Source of the DNA: [Clostridium] asparagiforme DSM 15981
GTDB taxonomy: Bacteria; Bacillota; Clostridia; Lachnospirales; Lachnospiraceae
Length of the DNA: 64,000 nucleotides
Direction of reading: 5' to 3'
Assembly (NCBI GenBank): GCA_025149125.1
Contig: CP102272.1
Location: 1,302,001-1,366,000 of the forward strand
The notes under the pieces were generated by a model. That model was not told where the DNA came from. It worked only from the letters and a program-made list of their open reading frames with translations, and did not search any database. Below are positions 21,677 through 30,191 of the stretch, piece after piece (position 1 is the stretch's first letter; each line of letters begins with the position of its first letter). The position numbers and the translations under genes were made by a program.

Positions 21677-23923
21677 ATGAAGGTGTTGTTGGAGGAGAAG
21701 AGGAAAATCATTCTGGCGCTGTTGATGGGAGCTGCGCTGCTGTTTTTCGCCGTCATCATGTACAACACCTACGACGCGTACACCAACATGGTGGTGGAGC
21801 AGCAACAGCAGCATTTGCTTCTGATCTCCCGGGCGGTGGCCCAGAATATGGAGCTGTACATATCCGACCAGCTGCGGGACATCCGCAGCGTGACCCAGAC
21901 CCCTGGTTTTCTGGAGTCCATGGAGTACTACTATACCGTGGGCGAGACGGCCCGGATGAAGGAATATATCTTTTCCTATATGCAGTCCCACCAGCAGGAC
22001 CCGGTGCGGATCTATGTGCTGGACCGGTATGGTCAGGAAATTTTCCACTACAACCAATATCCCTTCAGCGGGGAGCTGGACGAGGACGCCCTGGGCCTGG
22101 CCGAGTCCGCAAGGAAGCGGGAGAGCGGGATCGGAACGGTGTTCCCTATCGACGAAGAGCGCTGCGGTATGACGTTGGTCACCAATGTTTACGGCGGAAA
22201 CGGCTATCTGGGCACCGTGATCAGCGTCATGGACCTGGATGTGCTCTACAAGCGGTATGTGGCCAACTTAAATTTCCGGGATCAGGGCGATATTGTGGTG
22301 AAGGATGGGAACGGGAATATTATCATGCACCCGGATTCCCGGATGCTGCAATTCAATTTTGAGCGGGATATCCCGGATCTGGATTCCATGCCCCAGTATG
22401 AGAGTCTGCGCCGGATGCTGAAAAAACAGTATACCAACGAGGAGGGCACCGCGGTGTACGACTCCTACTCCGGCGGTATTTTGCCGAGAGAGCAGGTGAT
22501 CGCCGCATTCTCCCGCATGAATTTAAGCGGAAATTCCTGGTACGTCTCCACGGCAATGCCCTATTCCAAGGCGGTGGAACTGCAGAACAACATGTTAAAG
22601 CGGTTCGGCCTGCTGGCGGCAACCGTGCTGTTTCTGGTGATCGCCGGCGGGACCATCATCTACCACCTGCTGCGCAACCGCCAGAAGCTGAGGCTGGAGA
22701 CCAAGTATTTAAAGGAGATCAACAGCACCCTGGAGGAACTGCACCAGAGCCGGGAGGAGGCGCGCCATTACCAGAAGCTGACCACCATCGGCACGCTGGC
22801 CGGCGGCATTGCCCACGAGTTCAACAATCTTTTGACGCCCATTTTGGGGTACTCGGAGTTTTTGGAGGAACAGCTGGGCAGAAAGAGCGAGTATTTTGAG
22901 GACATTGCGGAGATTCACAAGGCGGGAACCCGGGCCAAGGAAATCGTGGAGCAGATTCTGCCGTTCAGCCGCAAGGAGACGGACACCACCTCCTTCAAGT
23001 CCGTGAACCTGGATGTGATCATCCGGGACGCGCTGAAGATGATCCGGCTTATCATCCCCTCCAACATCCGGCTGGAGGAAAAGCTGGACGACGGCAACGT
23101 GAACGTTTACGGCAACGCCACCCAGCTGCACCAGGTACTGTTAAACCTCTACTCCAACGCCTGCCAGGCCATGGAGAAGGACGGCGGTCTGCTGTCGGTG
23201 AAAACCAGGCGCATCAGCCGGGAGGAGCTTCCGGAGCACTGCCGGGAGATGGCGGACGGGGACTATGTGGAGATCGCGGTGTGCGACACGGGCTGCGGCA
23301 TGAGCGAGGAGGTCCTGCACCAGATTTTCAACCCGTTTTTCACCACCAAGGAGGCTGGGGAGGGCACCGGGCTGGGGCTGTCCGTGGTCAAGGACATTCT
23401 GATCAACCACAGCGGGGCCGTGAGCGCGCAGAGCAGACCCGGGGAGGGAAGCTGTTTTTACATCTACCTGCCGGTGACCATCGGCGTCTGCGCGGTTCAG
23501 ATTCAGAGGCAGCCGGAGAAGCGGGAGGAGGTCAAGCAGATTTCCATCGCCCTGATCGACGACGAGGAGAGCGTGGTGAAATACCTGCGTAAGCGCCTGG
23601 AACGGCGGGGCTACCATGTGGACGGCTACACGGACCCGGAGGCGGCGCTGGAGGATATGGTAAGCGGCCGGATTCACTGGAACGCCGTGATTGTGGATTA
23701 CATGATGCCCGGGATCAAGGGAACGGCCCTGGCCCAGAGGATGAAGAAGCTTCAGCCCTACCTGTGCGTGATTATGATCACCGGTCTGGTGGACCGGGAG
23801 GCCCTGGAGCTGCGCCAGGACGGGCAGATCGACAACATCCTGATCAAACCGGTAAATTTTGAAGAGCTGGTGGCGGCCATCGACAAGGGATACCGCAGGC
23901 AGCTGGACATGATCGAGTATTAG
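21677..23923 (+). CDS. Hybrid sensor histidine kinase with C-terminal receiver
   Basis: A 748-residue protein. One transmembrane helix near residues 10-30, an extracellular sensor of about 260 residues (Cache-like by length and layout), a second helix near 310-335, then a HisKA domain with H380 in GGIAHEFNNLLTP, a HATPase domain (N-box NLYSNACQAM, GTGLGLSVV) and a receiver starting near 625 with phosphate acceptor D674 in VIVDYMMPG. It resembles NtrB-type HEFNN kinases. It probably detects a carboxylate ligand outside the cell and acts with the receiver-only regulator at 16984, on the other side of tctCBA. It is followed after 15 bp by a TctC-like lipoprotein. Confidence 0.88.
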   Translation: MKVLLEEKRKIILALLMGAALLFFAVIMYNTYDAYTNMVVEQQQQHLLLISRAVAQNMELYISDQLRDIRSVTQTPGFLESMEYYYTVGETARMKEYIFSYMQSHQQDPVRIYVLDRYGQEIFHYNQYPFSGELDEDALGLAESARKRESGIGTVFPIDEERCGMTLVTNVYGGNGYLGTVISVMDLDVLYKRYVANLNFRDQGDIVVKDGNGNIIMHPDSRMLQFNFERDIPDLDSMPQYESLRRMLKKQYTNEEGTAVYDSYSGGILPREQVIAAFSRMNLSGNSWYVSTAMPYSKAVELQNNMLKRFGLLAATVLFLVIAGGTIIYHLLRNRQKLRLETKYLKEINSTLEELHQSREEARHYQKLTTIGTLAGGIAHEFNNLLTPILGYSEFLEEQLGRKSEYFEDIAEIHKAGTRAKEIVEQILPFSRKETDTTSFKSVNLDVIIRDALKMIRLIIPSNIRLEEKLDDGNVNVYGNATQLHQVLLNLYSNACQAMEKDGGLLSVKTRRISREELPEHCREMADGDYVEIAVCDTGCGMSEEVLHQIFNPFFTTKEAGEGTGLGLSVVKDILINHSGAVSAQSRPGEGSCFYIYLPVTIGVCAVQIQRQPEKREEVKQISIALIDDEESVVKYLRKRLERRGYHVDGYTDPEAALEDMVSGRIHWNAVIVDYMMPGIKGTALAQRMKKLQPYLCVIMITGLVDREALELRQDGQIDNILIKPVNFEELVAAIDKGYRRQLDMIEY

Positions 23924-23938
23924 AAGGCGGAGAGGGTT

Positions 23939-24931
23939 ATGAAAAAATGGACACGATGGATTTTGACGGTTTTTCTGGCAGCAGTCCTGGTTGGCTGCGG
24001 CAGAGAGAACCCGGAGCAGGAGGAGAGAACCTACCCGCGGGAGGCGGTGGAGCTGATCGCGCCCGCGGGGCCGGGAGGCGGGTATGATCTGACCGTGCGC
24101 GCCATGGCCCAGTGTCTGCAGGAGACGGGGCTGGTGAGCGTGCCGCTGCCCGTGACCAACAAACCTGGAGGGGGAGGAAGGGTATGTCTGGAATACATGC
24201 ATGAGAAGCGGGGCAGCAACGACATGCTGGTGGTCTACTCCCCGCCGCTGTGCCTGATCAATTTAAACGGAAGCACAGCGCTCAACTACCGGGACAATAC
24301 CACGCCCATCGCCAAGCTGGCGGTGGATTACGGCTGCTTTGCCGTGAGGGCGGATTCCCCCTATCAGACCTTGAACCAGGTCATGGACCAGCTGAAGGCG
24401 GATCCCGGATCCGTGAAGGTGGGAGGCACTTCCTCCGAATACTCCATGGACCACGTCCAGTTCCTGAAAATCGCCCACGCGGCGGGGGTGGAAGCGCTGC
24501 AGGAGATTCCCTATGAGGGGTTTGAAAACGGCGGCGTGATGGCCCAGCTGATGGGAGAGCGGGTGGACGTGATGAGCGCGGGGATCAGCGACGTCCTGGG
24601 GCTGGTGGAGAGCGGAGACATCCGGGTGCTGGCCGTGACTGCGCCTGACCGCCTGGAGGGGGATGCGCTCTCGCAGATTCCCACCTGCCGGGATCTGGGA
24701 ATCGACGCGGATTTCAGCAACTGGCGGGGGATTTTCGGGCCGGAGGATATGCCCGAGGAGGCGGTGGAATACTGGGGAGAGACGCTCTGCAAGATGGCGG
24801 GAACCAAGGAGTGGGCCGCCGCCTGCGACCGGTACGGCTGGACGGTGGACTACCAGGGCCGGGACGACTTTTGTAAATTTTTGGATGAAGTCAATGAAGA
24901 GTACGCCCAGCTGCTGGATGAAATCTGGTGA
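23939..24931 (+). CDS. TctC-like lipoprotein paired with the hybrid kinase
   Basis: A 330-residue second TctC-family protein: signal peptide with lipobox LVGCGREN, then YPREAVELIAPAGPGGGYDLTVRAMAQ as the start of the binding domain. It has no permease genes of its own and directly follows the sensor kinase, so it is probably a periplasm-side receptor for the kinase rather than a transport component; in Bordetella a TctC homologue (BctC) is known to signal through its sensor. It could alternatively share the TctAB permease upstream. The substrate is unknown. Confidence 0.82.
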   Translation: MKKWTRWILTVFLAAVLVGCGRENPEQEERTYPREAVELIAPAGPGGGYDLTVRAMAQCLQETGLVSVPLPVTNKPGGGGRVCLEYMHEKRGSNDMLVVYSPPLCLINLNGSTALNYRDNTTPIAKLAVDYGCFAVRADSPYQTLNQVMDQLKADPGSVKVGGTSSEYSMDHVQFLKIAHAAGVEALQEIPYEGFENGGVMAQLMGERVDVMSAGISDVLGLVESGDIRVLAVTAPDRLEGDALSQIPTCRDLGIDADFSNWRGIFGPEDMPEEAVEYWGETLCKMAGTKEWAAACDRYGWTVDYQGRDDFCKFLDEVNEEYAQLLDEIW

Positions 24932-24950
24932 TTGTCTCGTTTGCCGGCAT

Positions 24951-25017
24951 TTGACTTTCGCACATTTTTCGCATAAAATGAGAACAGATTGGGGACACTC
25001 TGGCCAAGAGTGTCCTT
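24951..25017 (+). promoter_or_regulatory. Promoter and leader hairpin of the M32 carboxypeptidase gene
   Basis: TTGACT (24951-24956), a 17-bp spacer and TAAAAT (24974-24979) form a good sigma-A promoter. About 14 bp downstream of the -10 box a perfect 9-bp stem GGACACTCT/AGAGTGTCC (24993-25001 with 25007-25015, 5-nt loop) is followed by TTT. It could be a 5' stabilising hairpin, an early attenuator or an operator. Confidence 0.6.
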
Positions 25018-25044
25018 TAGCTGTGAGAAGGGAGAAGATAGAAC

Positions 25045-26544
25045 ATGAGCAAGGCATATGAGGAGTTTAAAACATACCTGGACCGGGCGATGGCGCTGAA
25101 AACAGCCATGACCCTGTTCGAGTGGGACAACGAAACATTGGCGCCAAAGGAGGCGGGGGAGCTGACCAGCAATGTGATCGGCACCCTGTCCGGCGAATAT
25201 TTCCAGGCCGTGACCAACGACCGGATGAAAGCCCTGGTAAAGGAATTGCAGGCGGAGCGGGGGCTGGACGAGGTTCAGGCGGCCAACGTTCGGGAGGTGG
25301 CGGACGAGCTGGAACAGCTGGACTGCATTCCGAGAAATGAATATGAGGACAACGCAAGGCTGGTGGCCAAGTCCACGGCCGTGTGGTCCAGGGCAAAGAA
25401 GGACAACGATTTCGACAGCTTCGCCCCCACCTTAAAGAAGGTGATCGAGTACCAGAAGAAATTCGCCGGTTACCGGGCAAAGGACGGCCAGAAGCTCTAC
25501 GACGTGATGCTGGACACCTATGAGAAGGGCTTTAATATGGAAAATCTGGACCGCTTCTTCGGCATCCTGAAAGAGGAGCTGGTGCCGTTTCTGAAACAGG
25601 TGACGGAGAGCAAAAAGATAATCGACGACGGTTTTTTGACCGGCGATTACCCGGAGGAGAAGCAGGAGAAGCTGGGCCGTTTCCTGGCCGGATACGTCGG
25701 CTTTGACTTTGACAAGGGCGTGATGGCGGTCAGCGCCCATCCCTTTACCACCAACCTGCACAACAAGGACGTACGCATCACCACCCATTACACGGACCGC
25801 GTGGACAGCTCGCTGTTTTCCGTGATCCACGAGGCCGGACACGGCATCTACGAGCTGGGAATCCGGGACGATTTGACCCTGACGCCGGTGGGCCAGGGGG
25901 CCAGCATGGGCATGCACGAGTCCCAGTCCCGCTTCTTCGAAAATATCATCGGCCGCAGCCCCGCCTTCTGGGCGCCCATCTACGGAAAGGTCCGGGAAAT
26001 GTTCCCGGAGCAGATGGGAAACGTGGATTTGGACCAGTTTGTGGAGGCGGTCAACAAGGTGGAGCCGGGGCTGATCCGCACCGAGGCCGACGAGCTGACC
26101 TACAGCCTTCACGTGCTGATCCGCTATGAGATCGAGAAACAGCTGATCGAGGAAGACCTGGATGTGGAGATGCTGCCGCAGCTCTGGGCCGACAAGTACG
26201 AGGAATACCTGGGCGTCCGCCCGGAAAATCCTGCACAGGGCGTGCTGCAGGACATCCACTGGTCCCAGGGATCCTTCGGCTACTTCCCCTCCTACGCCCT
26301 GGGCAGCGCCTTCGGAGCGCAGCTCTACTACCACATGAAACAGGAAATGGACTTCGAGGGATTGCTGGAGCAGGGCAAGGTGGATGTGATCCGGGAGTAT
26401 CTGCGGGAAAATATTCACCAGTACGGTAAATTGAAGGACAGCCGCACCATTTTAAAGGACGTAACCGGGGAGGACTTTGACCCGAAGTATTATGTGCGGT
26501 ATCTAAAGGAAAAATATGGAAAACTCTATGAGGTGGAGGCGTAA
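25045..26544 (+). CDS. M32-family metallocarboxypeptidase (carboxypeptidase Taq type)
   Basis: A 499-residue cytoplasmic zinc carboxypeptidase of the usual M32 length. The zinc motif HEAGH occupies H262-H266 with catalytic E263; the downstream third-ligand glutamate is in the GMHESQSRFFENIIGRS segment. These enzymes remove C-terminal residues from peptides and show broad specificity excluding proline. It begins behind AGAAGGGAGAAG and is monocistronic, with its own promoter and a following hairpin. Confidence 0.92.
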   Translation: MSKAYEEFKTYLDRAMALKTAMTLFEWDNETLAPKEAGELTSNVIGTLSGEYFQAVTNDRMKALVKELQAERGLDEVQAANVREVADELEQLDCIPRNEYEDNARLVAKSTAVWSRAKKDNDFDSFAPTLKKVIEYQKKFAGYRAKDGQKLYDVMLDTYEKGFNMENLDRFFGILKEELVPFLKQVTESKKIIDDGFLTGDYPEEKQEKLGRFLAGYVGFDFDKGVMAVSAHPFTTNLHNKDVRITTHYTDRVDSSLFSVIHEAGHGIYELGIRDDLTLTPVGQGASMGMHESQSRFFENIIGRSPAFWAPIYGKVREMFPEQMGNVDLDQFVEAVNKVEPGLIRTEADELTYSLHVLIRYEIEKQLIEEDLDVEMLPQLWADKYEEYLGVRPENPAQGVLQDIHWSQGSFGYFPSYALGSAFGAQLYYHMKQEMDFEGLLEQGKVDVIREYLRENIHQYGKLKDSRTILKDVTGEDFDPKYYVRYLKEKYGKLYEVEA

Positions 26545-26583
26545 GGGCGGGAGACCGTTCCTGGGCTGAAACCGGATGATTTA

Positions 26584-26640
26584 GTACCGTCCCGGTGCAG
26601 ATTGGCGCGCTGCCAGTCTGATTCCCGGGGCGGTATTTTT
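26584..26640 (+). terminator. Terminator-like hairpin after the carboxypeptidase gene
   Basis: An extended imperfect stem: TACCGTCCCGG against CCCGGGGCGGTA, with an inner GCAGATTGGC/GCCAGTCTG pairing, running into TTTTT at 26636-26640. Confidence 0.65.
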
Positions 26641-26821
26641 GCGTTTCCGGGTAGGTAAGGGGACTGCCGGTTACCGTCCACGGGGAATATCCCGCCAGGC
26701 GTTTTTGCGAGTGGGGCGCAGCGGAAGTCACAGAAAACCCGCGCATATCGCCCCGCCTGCGTTCATATACTGATAGCAGCGCATAGAAACGGCAAAGAAC
26801 GGGGAAGGGAGAAACGCGGAG

Positions 26822-27784
26822 ATGAACAGACGGATCATTGTGGGCGTGCTGGCGGGGCTGATGGTCCCCTATCTGACGACTCTGGCCTGGACAGGCACGA
26901 TCCACGGGGAGGAGCTTCGCCACGAGCAGCAGGCCGGGGCGGTGGGAAAGCGGCGGATTCTGCTGGACCGGGGCGGCACGGGGTATTACATGGACGTGGA
27001 GGAGTATCTGCCGGGGGTGCTGGCGCGCCAGATGCCTGCGGACTATGAGATCGAGGCCCTGCGGGCCCAGGCGGTGGTGGCCAGAACCTACATATACAAA
27101 CAGATGGGAGGAAGCCCGGGGGACGGGTCGGTTCAGGAGGTGCCGGAGTCGGCCCTGGATTTGGACTGCATGGAGACGGCGCAGATGAAAGCGCTTTGGG
27201 GAAGCGCCCAGTTTCCGGCGATCTATGAAAAGCTGGAGGATGCGGTGCAGTCCACGGCGGGCGTGACCATGGTCTGCGACGGACAGTACATAGACGCCAT
27301 GTTTTGCCGGGCCACCGCGGGGAGAACCAGGGCCGGGGACGAGGGGCATCCCTACCTTCAGCCGGTGGACTGTCCGAAGGACGTGGAGGCGGACGGCTAC
27401 CTGCAGATGCTCACCTTCACCAGGGATGAATTTGCCGGAAAAATAAGCGGAATCCCGGACAGCAGTTTTGGCGCCCGTCCGGTGGAGCCGGGGCAGATTC
27501 CCGATTCGGTGCAGATCGTGTCCCGGGACGACGGCGGCTACGTGACGGCGCTGCAGATCGGAGGCCACGATTTTACCGGCGAGGAGGTGCAGTACGCCCT
27601 GGGGCTGCAGTCCTCCTGCTTCACGCTGGAGCCATACGAGGACGGCGTGCGCGCCGTTGCCAAGGGAATCGGACACGGATACGGCCTCAGCCAGGCGGGC
27701 GCCAACGCCCGGGCCAAGGAGGGGTGGAAGGCGGAGGAGATACTCACGTATTTTTATAAAAATATTGAATTGATTTCTGAATAA
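26822..27784 (+). CDS. spoIID: Stage II sporulation protein D (SpoIID)
   Basis: A 320-residue SpoIID/LytB protein with an N-terminal membrane anchor (residues about 5-25). ALRAQAVVARTYIYKQM is the SpoIID core signature, with the catalytic glutamate just before it (YEIEAL), and GHGYGLSQAGANARAKEGW with the IL-x-Y-F-Y ending is the family C-terminus. SpoIID is a lytic transglycosylase that acts with SpoIIM and SpoIIP to thin septal peptidoglycan during forespore engulfment. Linkage to the SpoIIQ-like gene 40 bp downstream supports the call and indicates an endospore former. Confidence 0.9.
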   Translation: MNRRIIVGVLAGLMVPYLTTLAWTGTIHGEELRHEQQAGAVGKRRILLDRGGTGYYMDVEEYLPGVLARQMPADYEIEALRAQAVVARTYIYKQMGGSPGDGSVQEVPESALDLDCMETAQMKALWGSAQFPAIYEKLEDAVQSTAGVTMVCDGQYIDAMFCRATAGRTRAGDEGHPYLQPVDCPKDVEADGYLQMLTFTRDEFAGKISGIPDSSFGARPVEPGQIPDSVQIVSRDDGGYVTALQIGGHDFTGEEVQYALGLQSSCFTLEPYEDGVRAVAKGIGHGYGLSQAGANARAKEGWKAEEILTYFYKNIELISE

Positions 27785-27824
27785 GAACCCTCGGTTTGGT
27801 AAGAATAGTACCGAGGTGATAAAC

Positions 27825-28583
27825 GTGAGAGACAAAATAAACCAGATGCTCAAGGATAAGCTGTTTCTTGTCATGCTAGTGTTGGGCCTGCTGACTATAG
27901 TAGCCGCAGCAGGAGTGTTTACCGTTCAAAGAGGAAATGGGAAAGAGACCAGCCCGTACCTGGAGATTCCGGGACCGGACACCATCGCCCAGGAAGGAAC
28001 CCAGGGGGACACCCAGGTGGCAGGCGCATCAAATGCAGCGCCTGTGGAAGAGACAAAGGAGGAAGCGTTGGCTTCCGCAATAAAGGAAACGCCCGCGAAC
28101 AACGCGGGGGATGATCTGGCCGCAGAGGCCGGAGCGGGCAAGGATGCCGCAAAACCGCTGGTTCTGAACTTTACGGATACCAGCAAGATGACATGGCCGG
28201 TTCGCGGAAATGTGCTGCTGGACTATAGTATGGACCAGACCATTTATTTCCCCACCCTGGACCAGTACAAATGCAACCCCGGCCTGGTGATCCAGTCCGA
28301 CGTCAGCACTCCGGTGGCGGCTCCGGCCAACGCCAAGGTAGTTGCGGTGGGCAGCAACGAGGAGATCGGTAATTATGTGACCCTGGATCTGGGAAATGAT
28401 TACACCGCCATCTGCGGACAGCTCAAGGAAGTCTGCGCGGTGGAGGGCGAGTACCTGGAAGCCGGACAGACTCTGGGTTATGTCTCCGAGCCCACAAAAT
28501 ATTATTCCGTGGAGGGAGTCAACGTATTCTTCGAGCTTCAGCACGAGGGCAAAACCGTGGACCCGCTGGACTACATGGAATAA
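27825..28583 (+). CDS. spoIIQ: SpoIIQ-like LytM (M23-fold) protein, zinc ligands lost
   Basis: A 252-residue protein with one transmembrane helix (residues about 13-33), a low-complexity linker and a C-terminal LytM domain (about 155-250). The GTG at 27825 lies just after GAGGTGAT and is preferred to the GTG at 27816, which is part of that site. SpoIIQ is the forespore membrane partner of SpoIIIAH in the engulfment channel. The H-x-x-x-D motif is replaced by NPGLV, and the H-x-H motif near the C-terminus is replaced (VFFELQH), so endopeptidase activity is unlikely. It might be a generic M23 protein, but its position after spoIID favours SpoIIQ. Confidence 0.82.
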   Translation: MRDKINQMLKDKLFLVMLVLGLLTIVAAAGVFTVQRGNGKETSPYLEIPGPDTIAQEGTQGDTQVAGASNAAPVEETKEEALASAIKETPANNAGDDLAAEAGAGKDAAKPLVLNFTDTSKMTWPVRGNVLLDYSMDQTIYFPTLDQYKCNPGLVIQSDVSTPVAAPANAKVVAVGSNEEIGNYVTLDLGNDYTAICGQLKEVCAVEGEYLEAGQTLGYVSEPTKYYSVEGVNVFFELQHEGKTVDPLDYME

Positions 28584-28584
28584 T

Positions 28585-28613
28585 CGTATCTGTTCAGTAC
28601 CTTCACAGATACG
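28585..28613 (+). terminator. Hairpin directly after spoIIQ
   Basis: A perfect 9-bp stem CGTATCTGT/ACAGATACG (28585-28593 with 28605-28613), 11-nt loop. It lacks a T tract, so it may protect the 3' end rather than terminate. Confidence 0.45.
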
Positions 28614-28640
28614 AATAATCCTTAAAACTCCTTTTTGTCC

Positions 28641-28676
28641 GAAAATGCCGCTGGCGCGCAGCCGGCGGCATTTTCC
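28641..28676 (+). terminator. Terminator-like hairpin downstream of spoIIQ
   Basis: Arms GAAAATGCCGC (28641-28651) and GCGGCATTTTC (28665-28675) are fully complementary; the T run is inside the right arm. Confidence 0.6.
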
Positions 28677-28799
28677 GAAGGAAAATATACCCTTTCCCGC
28701 ATCTTAAGAAATTTCAGATTTTTATAATAATTTGTTCACATTCGGTTCAGAGGACTGTAGTAAACTGTATTAAGAACGAGGAGAAGAAGGAGTGACAAT

Positions 28800-29297
28800 A
28801 TGAATATATTATTTTTCCTGACTCCCAAAAGTGAAGTGGCGTACATAAGTGAAGATGATACGTTGAGACAGGCTTTGGAGAAGATGGAATACCACAAATA
28901 TTCCGCAGTACCGATTGTCAGCCGCACCGGCCGGTACGTGGGGACGCTTACGGAGGGCGATCTTTTGTGGGGGATTAAAAATCAGTTTAATCTGGATTTA
29001 AAAAGCGCGGAGAAGATCCCGGTTACCGCAATCAGGCGGCGCCTGGACAACCGCCCCGTGAAAGCGGACGCCAACATGGAGGACCTGATCGGCAAGGCGC
29101 TGAATCAGAACTTCGTCCCCGTGCTGGACGACCAGAAGTGCTTTATCGGAATTATCACTCGAAAAGATATCATCAAGTATTTCTACCAGAAGTGCGAGAC
29201 GCTTCAGGAGAACGCCCGCATCGCGGAGCGGGACAAGAAAAAGATGCTCCAGGGGGTTGTGAGCAGCTCCAGGAGCGCCGAGGCAGTGGTGCTGTAA
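28800..29297 (+). CDS. CBS-domain pair protein
   Basis: A 165-residue cytoplasmic protein made of two CBS motifs: the first around residues 5-60 (EDDTLRQALEKMEYHKYSAVPIVSRTGRYVGTLTEGDLL) and the second around 75-130 (ANMEDLIGKALNQNFVPVLDDQKCFIGIITRKDIIKYF). Such Bateman modules bind adenosyl ligands (AMP, ATP, SAM) and act as energy sensors; stand-alone forms are common in Firmicutes. The partner is unknown. The C-terminal tail is basic and coiled-coil-like. It is convergent with the aldolase/TRAP operon, separated by a shared terminator. Confidence 0.88.
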   Translation: MNILFFLTPKSEVAYISEDDTLRQALEKMEYHKYSAVPIVSRTGRYVGTLTEGDLLWGIKNQFNLDLKSAEKIPVTAIRRRLDNRPVKADANMEDLIGKALNQNFVPVLDDQKCFIGIITRKDIIKYFYQKCETLQENARIAERDKKKMLQGVVSSSRSAEAVVL

Positions 29298-29325
29298 CCG
29301 AATATTCAATTACCGGCAGAACAAC

Positions 29326-29365
29326 GCCCGGGACGAAGAAAGTCGATCCATTCTTCGTCCCGGGC
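29326..29365. terminator. Bidirectional terminator between CBS gene and aldolase operon
   Basis: A perfect 15-bp stem GCCCGGGACGAAGAA (29326-29340) against its complement (29351-29365), 10-nt loop, followed by ATATCTTTTTT on the plus strand. It lies between convergent genes. Confidence 0.88.
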
Positions 29366-29381
29366 ATATCTTTTTTATATT

Positions 29382-30179
29382 TTATTTTCCGGCAGCCGCT
29401 TCCCTGACCGGTTCCACGGCCTGCTGCATCATGTCTTTCAGGGATTTCTGGAAATGCCACATGTCATTTCCCAGAATAATCATGTTGTAGCCGTCCTTTA
29501 CCGCCTGCTCCAGATTCTCCTTTGTGGGGGGAACCACCGGCCCCAGGACGCCGATGCCCCTGGCCTGAGCCTTGGCAACCAGCGCGCGGTAAGCTTCCTT
29601 TACTTCCTCGCCCATGGTATAGCCGACCTTCAGGTTTTTAGACACCGCGTAGTCGATCGGTCCGAAGTTTACGGCATCCACGCCTTCCACATCCAGAATC
29701 TCATCCAGATTGTCCGTAAACTCGTAATCCTCGTCCATGGGAATCACCATGGTATCCCGGTTCTGCTGTTCCATATAGGTGTTCCAGTCAAAATTGTGAT
29801 ATCCGAAACCGGCCGCGCGCACATTGCTTTCGCCGCCCCGGCGTCCCATGGGAGAGAACTTGGCGGCTTCCACACAGCGCCTGGCCATCTCGGCCGTCTT
29901 GCAGTGGGGGATTACAACGCCCTCCGCGCCCCATTCCAGCACCTTGCGGATCGCCACCTCGTTGTCGTCCGCCATGCGGACCAGAATGGAAATGTCGTGG
30001 AGCTTCGCCGCCATGATCTGCTTCTCAAAGGCCTCGTCCAACATATAGTTGGTGTGTTCCAGGTCCAGATAGATGAAATCCAGTCCGGACATGGCGATAT
30101 TCTCAATCACACAGGTCGTACCGGTAAAGCACGCCATTCCAAAAACCGGCCCCTGTTTCAATTTTTCTTTTAATGTCAT
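29382..30179 (-). CDS. HpcH/HpaI-family aldolase
   Basis: A 265-residue TIM-barrel class II aldolase. MSGLDFIYLDLEHTNYMLDEA, LVRMADDNEVAIRKVLEWGAEGVVIPHC and the metal-binding E/D region around VEGVDAVNFGPIDYAVS follow the family pattern (2-keto-3-deoxy sugar-acid or dihydroxyheptenedioate aldolases, divalent-metal dependent, yielding pyruvate plus an aldehyde). It is the last gene of a TRAP transporter operon, so the imported ligand is probably a sugar acid or hydroxyacid whose dehydrated form it cleaves (inference). The gap to dctM is 12 bp. Confidence 0.85.
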   Translation of the reverse strand: MTLKEKLKQGPVFGMACFTGTTCVIENIAMSGLDFIYLDLEHTNYMLDEAFEKQIMAAKLHDISILVRMADDNEVAIRKVLEWGAEGVVIPHCKTAEMARRCVEAAKFSPMGRRGGESNVRAAGFGYHNFDWNTYMEQQNRDTMVIPMDEDYEFTDNLDEILDVEGVDAVNFGPIDYAVSKNLKVGYTMGEEVKEAYRALVAKAQARGIGVLGPVVPPTKENLEQAVKDGYNMIILGNDMWHFQKSLKDMMQQAVEPVREAAAGK

Positions 30180-30191
30180 GACAGTTCTCCT

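Noticed and set aside
26051..27874. A 607-residue antisense open frame across the carboxypeptidase and spoIID genes
   Set aside because: It is a shadow of two well-supported genes on the plus strand, has low-complexity Arg/Pro/His composition and no ribosome binding site.
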